Shown: piece after piece, positions 7,106 through 14,327 of the stretch
How positions within the stretch are numbered: position 1 is the stretch's first letter
How the letters are laid out: each line of letters starts with the position of its first letter
NCBI GenBank assembly: GCA_002491195.1
Contig: DKVL01000002.1
Coordinates: 1 to 26,234, forward strand
DNA length: 26,234 nt
Source of the DNA: Lachnospiraceae bacterium UBA7179
Lineage (GTDB): Bacteria; Bacillota; Clostridia; Lachnospirales; Lachnospiraceae
Reading direction: 5' to 3'
Translations under genes and position numbers: made by a program
The notes under the pieces: model-generated
Database searches by the model: none
The model's input: only the letters and a program-made list of their open reading frames with translations
Told to the model about the DNA's origin: nothing

Positions 7106-8122
7106 ATGATAACAGTAGAGCATCTGACAAAACGATACGGGGATTTTACAGCCGTAAACGATTTGTCATTCGAAATTGAGGAGGGGCATGTATATGGATT
7201 CCTGGGGCCAAACGGCGCGGGGAAATCCACGACGATGAATATCATGACAGGATGTCTGTCTGCCACCGAAGGGCATGTCAGGATTGGCGGGCACGATATT
7301 TTCGAGGAGCCGGATCAGGCGAAACGGCTGATCGGGTATCTTCCAGAACAGCCGCCCCTGTACCTGAACGAGACGCCCATGGAATATCTGCGGTTTGTCG
7401 GGGAGGCAAAAGGAATCCGGGGACAGAAGCTTTCCGAACAGATTGCGGACGTGATCGAACAAACCAGGCTGAAAGAGGTACAGAACCGTCTGATCGGGAA
7501 GCTTTCCAAGGGCTATAAGCAGAGAGTGGGAATCGCGCAGGCGCTGTTGGGCAGTCCAAAGGTCATTATACTTGATGAGCCGACGGTCGGGCTGGATCCG
7601 ATTCAGATTATCGAGATCAGGGATCTGGTCAGGCAGCTTGGGCAGGAACATACGGTAATATTAAGTTCTCATATACTGTCGGAAGTGCAGGCAATCTGCG
7701 AAAAAGTACTGATCATCGCAAGAGGGAAGTTGATGGCATTTGACAAACCGGAAAATCTGGAGCGGCTTCTGATGGCGTCCAATACTGTCTCCTTTGTCGC
7801 GGAGGCGGAGGCGGACGAGATCGAGAATATCCTGAGCGGCCTTGATCCTGTTTCCCACTGGCAGATGGAGCCGTTTGAGAAAGGCAGCATCCGCGTGGAG
7901 GTGCAGATGGAGGACGGGGATGTACAGGATGTCTGTCGCAGTATTTTCCTTGCTTTTGCAGAGCAAAAAAGGCCGCTTCTGGAGCTGACATCGAAGAAGG
8001 CAAATCTCGAGGACGTGTTTATCGAACTGACGGAGGGTGAATCTGTGCAAATGCAGGAAGCAAGAGCACAGTATGATATCCTGGAGGAAAGCGGGGTGCA
8101 GACAGATGACAGCGGTGTTTAA
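7106..8122 (+). CDS. ABC transporter ATP-binding protein, GldA/CcmA type
   Basis: The 338-residue ATPase subunit of an ABC-2 type exporter. Walker A is GPNGAGKST (34-42), the signature is LSKGYKQR (133-140), Walker B is VIILDEPT (153-160) and the switch histidine is H189 in LSSHIL. The C-terminal region from about 220 is the extra domain common in ABC-2 ATPases. The start at 7106 (MITVEHLTKRYG) is preferred because GAGGGA at 7092-7097 is too close to the alternative ATG at 7100. It overlaps the permease gene by 17 bases. The substrate cannot be read from the sequence. Confidence 0.93.
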   Translation: MITVEHLTKRYGDFTAVNDLSFEIEEGHVYGFLGPNGAGKSTTMNIMTGCLSATEGHVRIGGHDIFEEPDQAKRLIGYLPEQPPLYLNETPMEYLRFVGEAKGIRGQKLSEQIADVIEQTRLKEVQNRLIGKLSKGYKQRVGIAQALLGSPKVIILDEPTVGLDPIQIIEIRDLVRQLGQEHTVILSSHILSEVQAICEKVLIIARGKLMAFDKPENLERLLMASNTVSFVAEAEADEIENILSGLDPVSHWQMEPFEKGSIRVEVQMEDGDVQDVCRSIFLAFAEQKRPLLELTSKKANLEDVFIELTEGESVQMQEARAQYDILEESGVQTDDSGV

Positions 8123-8969
8123 GCATGAATTGTCTAATTATTTTCACTCTCTGACGGCATATTTTTTCGGCGCGTTCCTGCTGGTGTTTGTCGGGATAGG
8201 CGCCATGGTCTATAATATCCAGCAGGCGGTGGCAAATTTTGAGTATGTGCTGAGTTTTGTCAGTCTTGTCTTTGTGGTGCTTGTTCCTGTTCTGACAATG
8301 CGCGTGATCGCGGAGGAGCGCAAGCAGAAGACGGATCAGCTTCTGTACTCGCTGCCGGTCACGACGACACAGGTGGTCATCGGCAAGTATCTGGCTTTGC
8401 TTGTTATTTATCTGATACCGCTGTGCATAATCTGCGTCTACCCGCTGATCTTTGCGCAGTATGGGGAGGTGTACCTGCTCACCTCCTATGGCTCGATCGC
8501 CGCCTTTTTTGTCATGGGTGCGGCGCTGATCGCAGTCGGTACTTTTATATCGTCCCTGACAGAGAATCAGGGTTTTGCAGCAGGGATTGCCATACCGGTC
8601 ATTCTGCTGAATTATTACAGCGTCAGCCTGGCGGAGCATGTCTCTGCAACTGCGCCTGGCTCTGCGGCGGCATTGTGCGTGCTCTGCTGCCTGCTGGGCG
8701 TTATAATACGTTTTATGACAAAAAATGCAAGTCTGGCATATGCAGTTTCCTTTGTGCTGCTTCTGGCAGTGGGAGTTGTATATCTTGTGGACAGTACATT
8801 GTTCGAGGGGCTGCTTCCCAGGATTATGACACGATTGTCGCTTTTTGAACAGTTTTACAGATTTGTCAACGGCGTGTTTGACCTGACGGCAATTGTCTAT
8901 TATCTGACAGTGATTGTATTTTTCTTATTTTTATCTGTCCAGTCGCTGGAAAAGAGGAGGTATAACTGA
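8106..8969 (+). CDS. ABC-2 type permease, GldF-like
   Basis: The 287-residue membrane subunit of the exporter. Six hydrophobic segments can be seen, starting with YFFGAFLLVFVGIGAMVYNI and ending with LTVIVFFLFLSVQSL; the cytoplasmic motif RVIAEERKQKTDQLLYSLP after the second segment is typical of the GldF/ABC-2 family. The ATG at 8106 is chosen by homology (MTAVFKHELSNYF) and overlaps the ATPase gene, so translation is probably coupled. The stop codon TGA overlaps the next start codon (TGATG). Confidence 0.9.
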   Translation: MTAVFKHELSNYFHSLTAYFFGAFLLVFVGIGAMVYNIQQAVANFEYVLSFVSLVFVVLVPVLTMRVIAEERKQKTDQLLYSLPVTTTQVVIGKYLALLVIYLIPLCIICVYPLIFAQYGEVYLLTSYGSIAAFFVMGAALIAVGTFISSLTENQGFAAGIAIPVILLNYYSVSLAEHVSATAPGSAAALCVLCCLLGVIIRFMTKNASLAYAVSFVLLLAVGVVYLVDSTLFEGLLPRIMTRLSLFEQFYRFVNGVFDLTAIVYYLTVIVFFLFLSVQSLEKRRYN

Positions 8970-10384
8970 TGAAACGAAACCGCATCGCCCTGCAAGGGGG
9001 ATCGTATTCGCTGATTGTCACGGCGATCGTGGCTGCAATCCTGATCGCGGCAAATATTCTGGTGTCCGCGCTGCCGAAAACGCTGACACAGTTTGATATC
9101 AGCTCCGCCAAGCTGTACTCGGTCACGAGCAATACAAAGGTGGTGGTGAACGCGCTCGATCAGGATGTGACGATCTACTGGATCGTGCAGGCCGACAAGG
9201 AAGATGAAGTGATCGAAAATCTGCTGGGAAAGTATGAGAGTCTCTCTGAGCACATTCAGGTGATAAAGAAAAATCCGGATATCTATCCGACTTTTGCGGA
9301 GCAGTACACTTCAGAGACAGTGCAGAATAACAGTCTGGTGGTCGAGAGCGGCGGGCGCAGCAGGTTCATCAGCTACAGTGATATTTATCTGTACGACGCA
9401 AATATGGGGTATTATTCTTATGATGTATCCTTTGACGGGGAAGGGGCGATCACCTCTGCGATCGATTATGTGGTGAATGAGGACCAGCCAAAGCTGTATA
9501 TGCTGGAAGGCCATGGTGAGGCGGAGCTCCCGTCGGCATTCAGCGGACAGATTGAGAAGGAAAATATCGAGCTGGTTTCGTTCTCCCTGCTGACGGAGGA
9601 CGGCATTCCAGAGGACGCGGACGGTATTCTGATCTATGCGCCGTCCAGTGATATCTCGGCGGACGAGAAAGATCTGCTGTCGGAGTATGTGTCAGGCGGC
9701 GGAAAGCTGATGGTGCTGGCGGGGCCGACAGAGGACGGAACGCTGACAAATCTCTACAGTATTCTGGCGGATTATGGCGTGGAGGCGGCGGACGGTATTG
9801 TCGTGGACACGGACCGGGGGCATTTCGCGTTTCAGGCGCCCTATGTGCTGCTTCCGGATATTGCCAGCAGTGAGATCACCGATCCTCTGATTGAGGAAAA
9901 CTACTATGCAGTCATGCCGATCGCGCAGGGACTTACCGTAAAGGAGGATACAGGGACTGCGATGGTGACGGAACTGCTCACGACATCGGAGGCGTCCTTT
10001 AGCAAGACGGCAGGTTATGCGCTGTCTTCCTATGAGAAGGAGGAGGGCGATATCGACGGCCCGTTTGCGCTGGCTGTATCGGTGGAACTTGAGAAGGATG
10101 GAACGATCCTGTGGTTTACATCGTCGCAGTTTCTCGAAGAACTGTACAATGCGTACTCTTCCGGCGGGAATCTTGACCTTGCAATGAATGCGCTGTCCTC
10201 CATGATCGGGGAGACTGAAGCGGTGGCGATCCGCAGCAAGTCGCTCAATTACAATTATCTTACCATCAGTGATTCCACGTCCTCGTTCCTGAAGACGATC
10301 ATGATCGCTGTCTTTCCACTGGTATATCTGGGAATCGGAATCTGTGTGGTAGTCAAAAGGAGGATGCGGAGTGAAGCGAAATAG
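8969..10384 (+). CDS. GldG-family ABC auxiliary protein
   Basis: A 471-residue membrane-anchored protein of the GldG / ABC-type uncharacterised transport family. One transmembrane segment lies near residues 12-34; the typical FDISSAKLYSVTSNTK follows. A large extracytoplasmic region comes next, then a second transmembrane segment near 440-462 and a basic tail (VKRRMRSEAK). GAGGAGG at 8954-8960 gives a strong start. In Bacteroidetes, GldA, GldF and GldG form an ABC complex needed for gliding; in Clostridia the same gene set is common but its substrate is not known. The 3' end overlaps the DUF4340 gene by 14 bases. Confidence 0.9.
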   Translation: MKRNRIALQGGSYSLIVTAIVAAILIAANILVSALPKTLTQFDISSAKLYSVTSNTKVVVNALDQDVTIYWIVQADKEDEVIENLLGKYESLSEHIQVIKKNPDIYPTFAEQYTSETVQNNSLVVESGGRSRFISYSDIYLYDANMGYYSYDVSFDGEGAITSAIDYVVNEDQPKLYMLEGHGEAELPSAFSGQIEKENIELVSFSLLTEDGIPEDADGILIYAPSSDISADEKDLLSEYVSGGGKLMVLAGPTEDGTLTNLYSILADYGVEAADGIVVDTDRGHFAFQAPYVLLPDIASSEITDPLIEENYYAVMPIAQGLTVKEDTGTAMVTELLTTSEASFSKTAGYALSSYEKEEGDIDGPFALAVSVELEKDGTILWFTSSQFLEELYNAYSSGGNLDLAMNALSSMIGETEAVAIRSKSLNYNYLTISDSTSSFLKTIMIAVFPLVYLGIGICVVVKRRMRSEAK

Positions 10385-11789
10385 AAAAATCGGTATGCTG
10401 CTGGCGGTGCTTGTCTGTGTCAGTCTGGTTGCATTTGGCGTGAACAGATATGAGGAACGGAAGGAACGCATCAAGAACAGTGACGAGGTGATACTCGAAG
10501 TGGCGGCTGAAAGTGTAAAAACACTCTCGTGGGAGTGCGACACAGGTTCTTTTGCTTTTCACAGGGATGAGAATGGAGGCTGGATTTACGATGCGGACGA
10601 GACGTTTCCGGTCGACGGGGAGAAGCTTGGCAGCCTGTTGAAGCATTTTGAGGCATTCGGAGTCTCTTTTGTCATAGAAAATGTGGAGGACTGGGGACAG
10701 TATGGTTTGGACGGACCTGTCTGTACGATTTGTATCGAAACAGAAGAAACGTCCTATGAGATCCTGCTTGGTGATTACAGTGCCATGGATTCTGAGCGCT
10801 ATGTGTCCATCGGGGACGGGAATGCTTATCTGGTGAAGAACGATCCCCTGGATCAGTTTGCAATCGAGATCAGTGATGTAATTCTGCACGATGAAATACC
10901 GGGACTCTGGGAGGTGACACAGCTGCAGTTTGACAGGACAGAGCCAATGACAGTCGTTTACGAGGAGGACAGCGTGGACACTTATTGCGCGGAGGATGTC
11001 TATTTTGTGAAGGAGGAGAATGCCAGTCTTCCTCTTGATACTGCCAATGTCAATGCTTATCTGAGTACGATCAGGAATCTGAACCTACAGGAGTATGTGA
11101 CATACAATGCATCGGAACAGGATTTGATCTCCTGCGGTCTGGACACACCGAAGCTTTCTGTATCGGTTGATTACACCGTGACGGATGAGGAGAGCGAGGA
11201 GAAGAGAACAGAAACGTTTGTTTTGAATATTGGGCGTGATCCGGCGCAAGAGGAGGAAGAGGAAGACGCGGACACAGCAGAAAGCGCTCAAAGCGAAGAG
11301 GACATCACAGCCTACGCAAGGGTGGGGGAGTCCAGGATCATTTATCAGATCACACCGGAGCAGTATCGAAAGCTCCTGGATATGTCCTATGATACCCTGC
11401 GTCATCAGGAGATGTTCTGGGGTGACTTTTCAGAGATGTACCAGCTTGACATCACCCTGGAAGGAGTTTCCTATACGATTACTTCTGAGATGGAGGATGA
11501 GTCACGGACATATCTCTATCAGAATGAAGAGGTAGAGATGGCAGGAATCAGAAGCACCATAAGGGGGTTGGAAGCACAGACCTTTACGGACGAGACGCCA
11601 ACACAGAAAGAGGAGATCAGTCTGACGATTTATCTTGACAATGAGAATTTTCCGCAGGTTCCTATACAATTGTACCGCTATGACGGAAAGGACTGTATTG
11701 CAGTCGTTGACGGGGAGCCGGTGGCTCTTGTGGAGAGATCCTGCGTGGTGGATCTGATCGAGGCGGTCAATGCGATTGTTCTCGAGTAG
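10371..11789 (+). CDS. DUF4340 domain protein
   Basis: A 472-residue protein starting with GTG at 10371, with AAAAGGAGG upstream. A single N-terminal membrane anchor (about residues 8-25, GMLLAVLVCVSLVAFGV) is followed by a long acidic extracytoplasmic region with DUF4340-type repeats. An unusually acidic stretch rich in Glu and Asp lies near residue 290. DUF4340 proteins regularly follow GldG-like proteins in ABC operons, and this is the last gene of the four-gene set. The sequence suggests a surface-facing accessory subunit; the role is inference. No clear intrinsic terminator follows. Confidence 0.9.
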   Translation: MKRNRKIGMLLAVLVCVSLVAFGVNRYEERKERIKNSDEVILEVAAESVKTLSWECDTGSFAFHRDENGGWIYDADETFPVDGEKLGSLLKHFEAFGVSFVIENVEDWGQYGLDGPVCTICIETEETSYEILLGDYSAMDSERYVSIGDGNAYLVKNDPLDQFAIEISDVILHDEIPGLWEVTQLQFDRTEPMTVVYEEDSVDTYCAEDVYFVKEENASLPLDTANVNAYLSTIRNLNLQEYVTYNASEQDLISCGLDTPKLSVSVDYTVTDEESEEKRTETFVLNIGRDPAQEEEEEDADTAESAQSEEDITAYARVGESRIIYQITPEQYRKLLDMSYDTLRHQEMFWGDFSEMYQLDITLEGVSYTITSEMEDESRTYLYQNEEVEMAGIRSTIRGLEAQTFTDETPTQKEEISLTIYLDNENFPQVPIQLYRYDGKDCIAVVDGEPVALVERSCVVDLIEAVNAIVLE

Positions 11790-11816
11790 CAAATATACTG
11801 CGTATACGAAAATAAT

Positions 11817-11845
11817 TTGCATTCGTAGTTCACACACTATATAAT
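11817..11845 (+). promoter_or_regulatory. Sigma-A promoter of the fic gene
   Basis: TTGCAT at 11817-11822 and a consensus TATAAT at 11840-11845 with a 17-bp spacer. The leader to the start codon is about 70 bases and contains a small AATCCG/CGGATT hairpin. Confidence 0.7.
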
Positions 11846-11920
11846 AGAAAAGGTGGGCGAACGAATACAGCAACAGAGAATCCGGTTAAAGAATCAGGGT
11901 CGGATTATGGAGGATGAAGT

Positions 11921-12538
11921 ATGGCTCTGGAAAATAAATTGAATATTAACGATTCGGCAGAACTTGCGAGAGCAGAAGAAAAAATAAGCAAGTCGAAAGC
12001 CGTTCAATTATTTGAAAATAATATTGTTGAAGAATTTGAAATTGGAAAATTTTGCGGACTTGCTAAAATTCATAAATATCTATTTGATGAATTATATGAT
12101 TTTGCTGGAAAAGTAAGAACGGTAAACATTGCAAAAGGTAATTTCAGATTTGCACCTGTGATGTATTTGGACGCAGCATTAAAACATATTGATGCTATGC
12201 CGCAATCGACATTTGATGAAATCATTGAAAAATATGTGGAAATGAACGTTGCCCATCCTTTTAGGGAAGGAAATGGAAGAAGCACCCGTATTTGGTTAGA
12301 TTTGATTTTAAAAAAAGAATTAAAATTAGTGATTGATTGGAATAAAGTCGACAAAGAAGATTATTTGCTTGCGATGGAAAGAAGTCCGATTAAGGATGTG
12401 GAAATTAAGGTTTTGTTGAAGAATGCATTAACAGATCAGATAGATGACAGGGAAGTATATATGAAAGGGATTGATGTCAGTTATTATTATGAGGGCTATA
12501 ATACCATTAAGGCAGAAACGTTGCTGGAGAAAATTTAA
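11921..12538 (+). CDS. Fic family AMP-transferase, class III, self-inhibited
   Basis: A 205-residue Fic-domain enzyme expected to transfer AMP from ATP to a hydroxyl side chain. The catalytic motif is HPFREGNGR (112-120, H112), flanked by the conserved AKGNFRFAP flap region (71-79) and STRIWLDLIL. The C-terminal helix carries SYYYEG (187-192), an exact match to the inhibitory motif [S/T]xxxE[G/N], so E191 should block ATP binding in the resting enzyme. The layout and the motif resemble Neisseria meningitidis NmFic, the class III prototype, which inactivates gyrase. Because inhibition is built in, no separate antitoxin gene is needed and none is seen. The gene is clearly more AT-rich than its neighbours, which suggests transfer. 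The ATG is supported by GGAGG. Confidence 0.93.
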   Translation: MALENKLNINDSAELARAEEKISKSKAVQLFENNIVEEFEIGKFCGLAKIHKYLFDELYDFAGKVRTVNIAKGNFRFAPVMYLDAALKHIDAMPQSTFDEIIEKYVEMNVAHPFREGNGRSTRIWLDLILKKELKLVIDWNKVDKEDYLLAMERSPIKDVEIKVLLKNALTDQIDDREVYMKGIDVSYYYEGYNTIKAETLLEKI

Positions 12539-12620
12539 GTTTTAAGTAAGTATGGAGGCTTGTGATATGCAAGGAAAATTTAGATTGAATAACACAAAAA
12601 CACAAAAACAAAAAAAATAG

Positions 12621-12649
12621 TTGACAGGAAATAAATCCTATGTTAAAGT
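12621..12649 (+). promoter_or_regulatory. Sigma-A promoter of infC-rpmI-rplT
   Basis: Consensus TTGACA at 12621-12626 and TAAAGT at 12644-12649 with a 17-bp spacer. Confidence 0.8.
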
Positions 12650-12655
12650 ATTAGT

Positions 12656-12830
12656 GTTTTGAGATGACTCAGACATATAGAAGCAAGCAGAGTATCCACT
12701 CTCACCCTATGGCGATCGGGCTGATAGGCGTTCCTAGTTTTGATTTTGTTCTTTTATGCAGTTAGCATGCATAAATTGGATATCAATAGAAATGAAGAAG
12801 TGGATGGCTTTGCGGTTATCCACTTTTTAT
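12656..12830 (+). promoter_or_regulatory. Ribosomal protein L20-type leader with attenuator
   Basis: The leader of the infC operon, where free L20 represses its own operon in Firmicutes. It contains the AAGCAAGCAGAGTATCCACT segment (12681-12700) and further stems. ATCCACT at 12694-12700 can pair with AGTGGAT at 12799-12805. That same AGTGGAT also forms the 5' arm of the terminator with ATCCACT at 12818-12824. The two pairings exclude each other, which gives an antiterminator/terminator switch. The assignment rests on position, this switch and resemblance to known leaders. Confidence 0.8.
12798..12828 (+). terminator. Attenuator terminator of the infC leader
   Basis: AAGTGGAT (12798-12805) pairs with ATCCACTT (12818-12825), extended by G-U and C-G pairs near the loop, followed by a T-run. 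Confidence 0.8.
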
Positions 12831-12866
12831 ATTTTCTTATGATTTAATTTATGGAGGTGTAAGGTT

Positions 12867-13373
12867 ATTAGCGATTTAATGATTAACGAACAAATTAGGG
12901 ACAGAGAGGTGCGCGTGATTGGTGAGGACGGTGAACAGCTTGGCATCATGTCCTCCAGGGAAGCCATGAGACTGGCGGAGGAGGCAGGAGTCGATCTTGT
13001 GAAGATAGCGCCCACGGCAAAGCCGCCTGTGTGTAAGATTGTTGATTATGGCAAGTTCAAGTATGAACAGACAAGAAAAGAGAAGGAAGCCAAGAAGAAG
13101 CAGAAGGTAATCGACGTAAAAGAGATTCGTTTGTCTCCCAATATCGACACTAATGACTTGAACACGAAGGTAAATGCTGCCCGCAAATTCCTTACGAAAG
13201 GTGACAAAGTAAAGGTCACGCTGCGTTTCAGGGGGCGTGAGATGGCTCATATGCAGAACAGCAAGCATATTCTTGTGGATTTCAGTGAGAGTCTGAGCGA
13301 TATCGCAGTCGTGGAGAAGGAGCCGAAGGTAGAAGGCAGAAGTATGACAATGTTTTTAGCTGAAAAACGATAA
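12867..13373 (+). CDS. infC: Translation initiation factor IF-3
   Basis: Binds the 30S subunit and checks start-codon pairing. The 168 residues cover the N-domain (MINEQIRDREVRVIGEDGEQ), the lysine-rich linker near residues 70-85 and the C-domain (KVTLRFRGREMAH). The start is read as AUU at 12867 because GGAGGTG at 12853-12859 has proper spacing to it. The ATG at 12879 is 20 bases away from that site. AUU starts are typical of infC and let IF-3 lower its own translation. It is the first gene of the infC-rpmI-rplT operon, under the L20-type leader. Confidence 0.96.
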   Translation: MSDLMINEQIRDREVRVIGEDGEQLGIMSSREAMRLAEEAGVDLVKIAPTAKPPVCKIVDYGKFKYEQTRKEKEAKKKQKVIDVKEIRLSPNIDTNDLNTKVNAARKFLTKGDKVKVTLRFRGREMAHMQNSKHILVDFSESLSDIAVVEKEPKVEGRSMTMFLAEKR

Positions 13374-13439
13374 GCAGTTTTGGAGAGCAGCTTATGACAG
13401 TTAAAAGATAAAAGATTATGAGTTTAGGAGGAATCAGTT

Positions 13440-13637
13440 ATGCCAAAAATGAAAACCAGCAGAGCAGCTGCAAAGCGCTTTAAAGTGACAGGAACAGGTA
13501 AGTTAAAGAGAGCAAAAGCTTATAAGAGCCATATCTTGACAAAGAAGACCACAAAGAGAAAGAGAAATCTTAGAAAGGCTGCGATCACAGATGCAACCAA
13601 CGTTAAGAACATGAAGAAGATTTTACCGTATTTATAG
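13440..13637 (+). CDS. rpmI: Large ribosomal subunit protein bL35
   Basis: A 65-residue, very basic protein starting MPKMKTSRAAAKRFKVTGTG, the hallmark of L35, of normal length. GGAGG lies nine bases before the ATG. It lies between infC and rplT, as in almost all Firmicutes. Confidence 0.98.
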   Translation: MPKMKTSRAAAKRFKVTGTGKLKRAKAYKSHILTKKTTKRKRNLRKAAITDATNVKNMKKILPYL

Positions 13638-13670
13638 GAAATGGAATTGTTTGTTAGGAGGATTTAGAAA

Positions 13671-14024
13671 ATGGCAAGAATTAAAGGCGGTTTAAACGCA
13701 AAGAAGAAACATAACAGAACATTGAAACTTGCAAAAGGCTACAGGGGAGCAAGATCAAAGCAGTACAGAGTGGCAAAGCAGTCCGTTATGAGAGCGCTTG
13801 CTTCTTCATACGCAGGCAGAAAAGAGAGAAAGCGCCAGTTCAGACAGCTCTGGATCGCGCGTATCAATGCTGCTGCCAGAATGAACGGCTTATCCTACAG
13901 CAGGATGATGCATGGGTTAAAGGTTGCCGGTGTGGACATTAACAGAAAGATGCTTGCGGAGATGGCAGTTAACGATGCAGAGGGCTTTAAGACACTTGCA
14001 GAGCTTGCAAAGAAGAGTGCATAA
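13671..14024 (+). CDS. rplT: Large ribosomal subunit protein bL20
   Basis: A 117-residue basic protein (MARIKGGLNAKKKHNRTLKL..., AKGYRGARSKQYRVAKQ) of normal L20 length. Besides its role in the early assembly of the 50S subunit, L20 is the repressor that acts on the leader of this operon. AGGAGG lies upstream of the ATG. A hairpin follows the gene. Confidence 0.98.
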   Translation: MARIKGGLNAKKKHNRTLKLAKGYRGARSKQYRVAKQSVMRALASSYAGRKERKRQFRQLWIARINAAARMNGLSYSRMMHGLKVAGVDINRKMLAEMAVNDAEGFKTLAELAKKSA

Positions 14025-14051
14025 TCAGCGATATCAGGTAAATGATACCAT

Positions 14052-14106
14052 AAGGAGGGATATCATCATGGAGGAAACCTTTCATGATGATATCCTTTCC
14101 TTATTT
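14052..14106 (+). terminator. Hairpin terminator after rplT
   Basis: A long stem with one bulge, AAGGAGGGATATCATCATG (14052-14070) with CATGATGATATCC and TTTCCTT (14083-14102). The downstream T-tract is interrupted (TTATTTAT), so termination may be incomplete. Confidence 0.7.
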
Positions 14107-14248
14107 ATAAATTTTATTTAAAACATTAAAAAATTTATGGTTCTGTAATAAAAACTTTGTAAATATTCTGACAGGCAGGTTTACCACAGTGTTATAGTCT
14201 GTTATATTTAGAGAGGAATGAATAATCCATAATTCAGACATATTATAA

Positions 14249-14285
14249 TTATAGTAAACGCAAATAATAGTTGCGTTTACTATAA
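14249..14285. repeat. 15-bp perfect inverted repeat upstream of pepD
   Basis: TTATAGTAAACGCAA (14249-14263) is repeated in inverse at 14271-14285 (TTGCGTTTACTATAA) around a 7-base spacer, about 43 bases before the dipeptidase start codon. A TATAAT hexamer at 14244-14249 touches its left edge but lacks a good -35. It could be an operator or an mRNA hairpin. No T-tract follows. The rest of the AT-rich gap 14107-14327 shows nothing else I can name. Confidence 0.6.
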
Positions 14286-14327
14286 AATATATTACACAAA
14301 TTGATGTGTTGGAAATGAGGGAAAAGG

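Noticed and set aside
9692..10543. 283-codon minus-strand frame inside the GldG gene
   Set aside because: It lies opposite a clearly coding gene with a known family and strong start signal. The product looks like no protein family, so it is a shadow frame.
11790..11820. Terminator of the transporter operon (GCAAAT...ATTTGC)
   Set aside because: The stem is short and AT-rich with no T-tract; it cannot be distinguished from chance.
12567..12620. 17-codon frame with a GGAGG site between fic and the infC promoter
   Set aside because: The product is mostly Lys, Gln, Asn and Thr from an A-rich stretch, and ends at the infC promoter. Too short and low in complexity to support as a gene.
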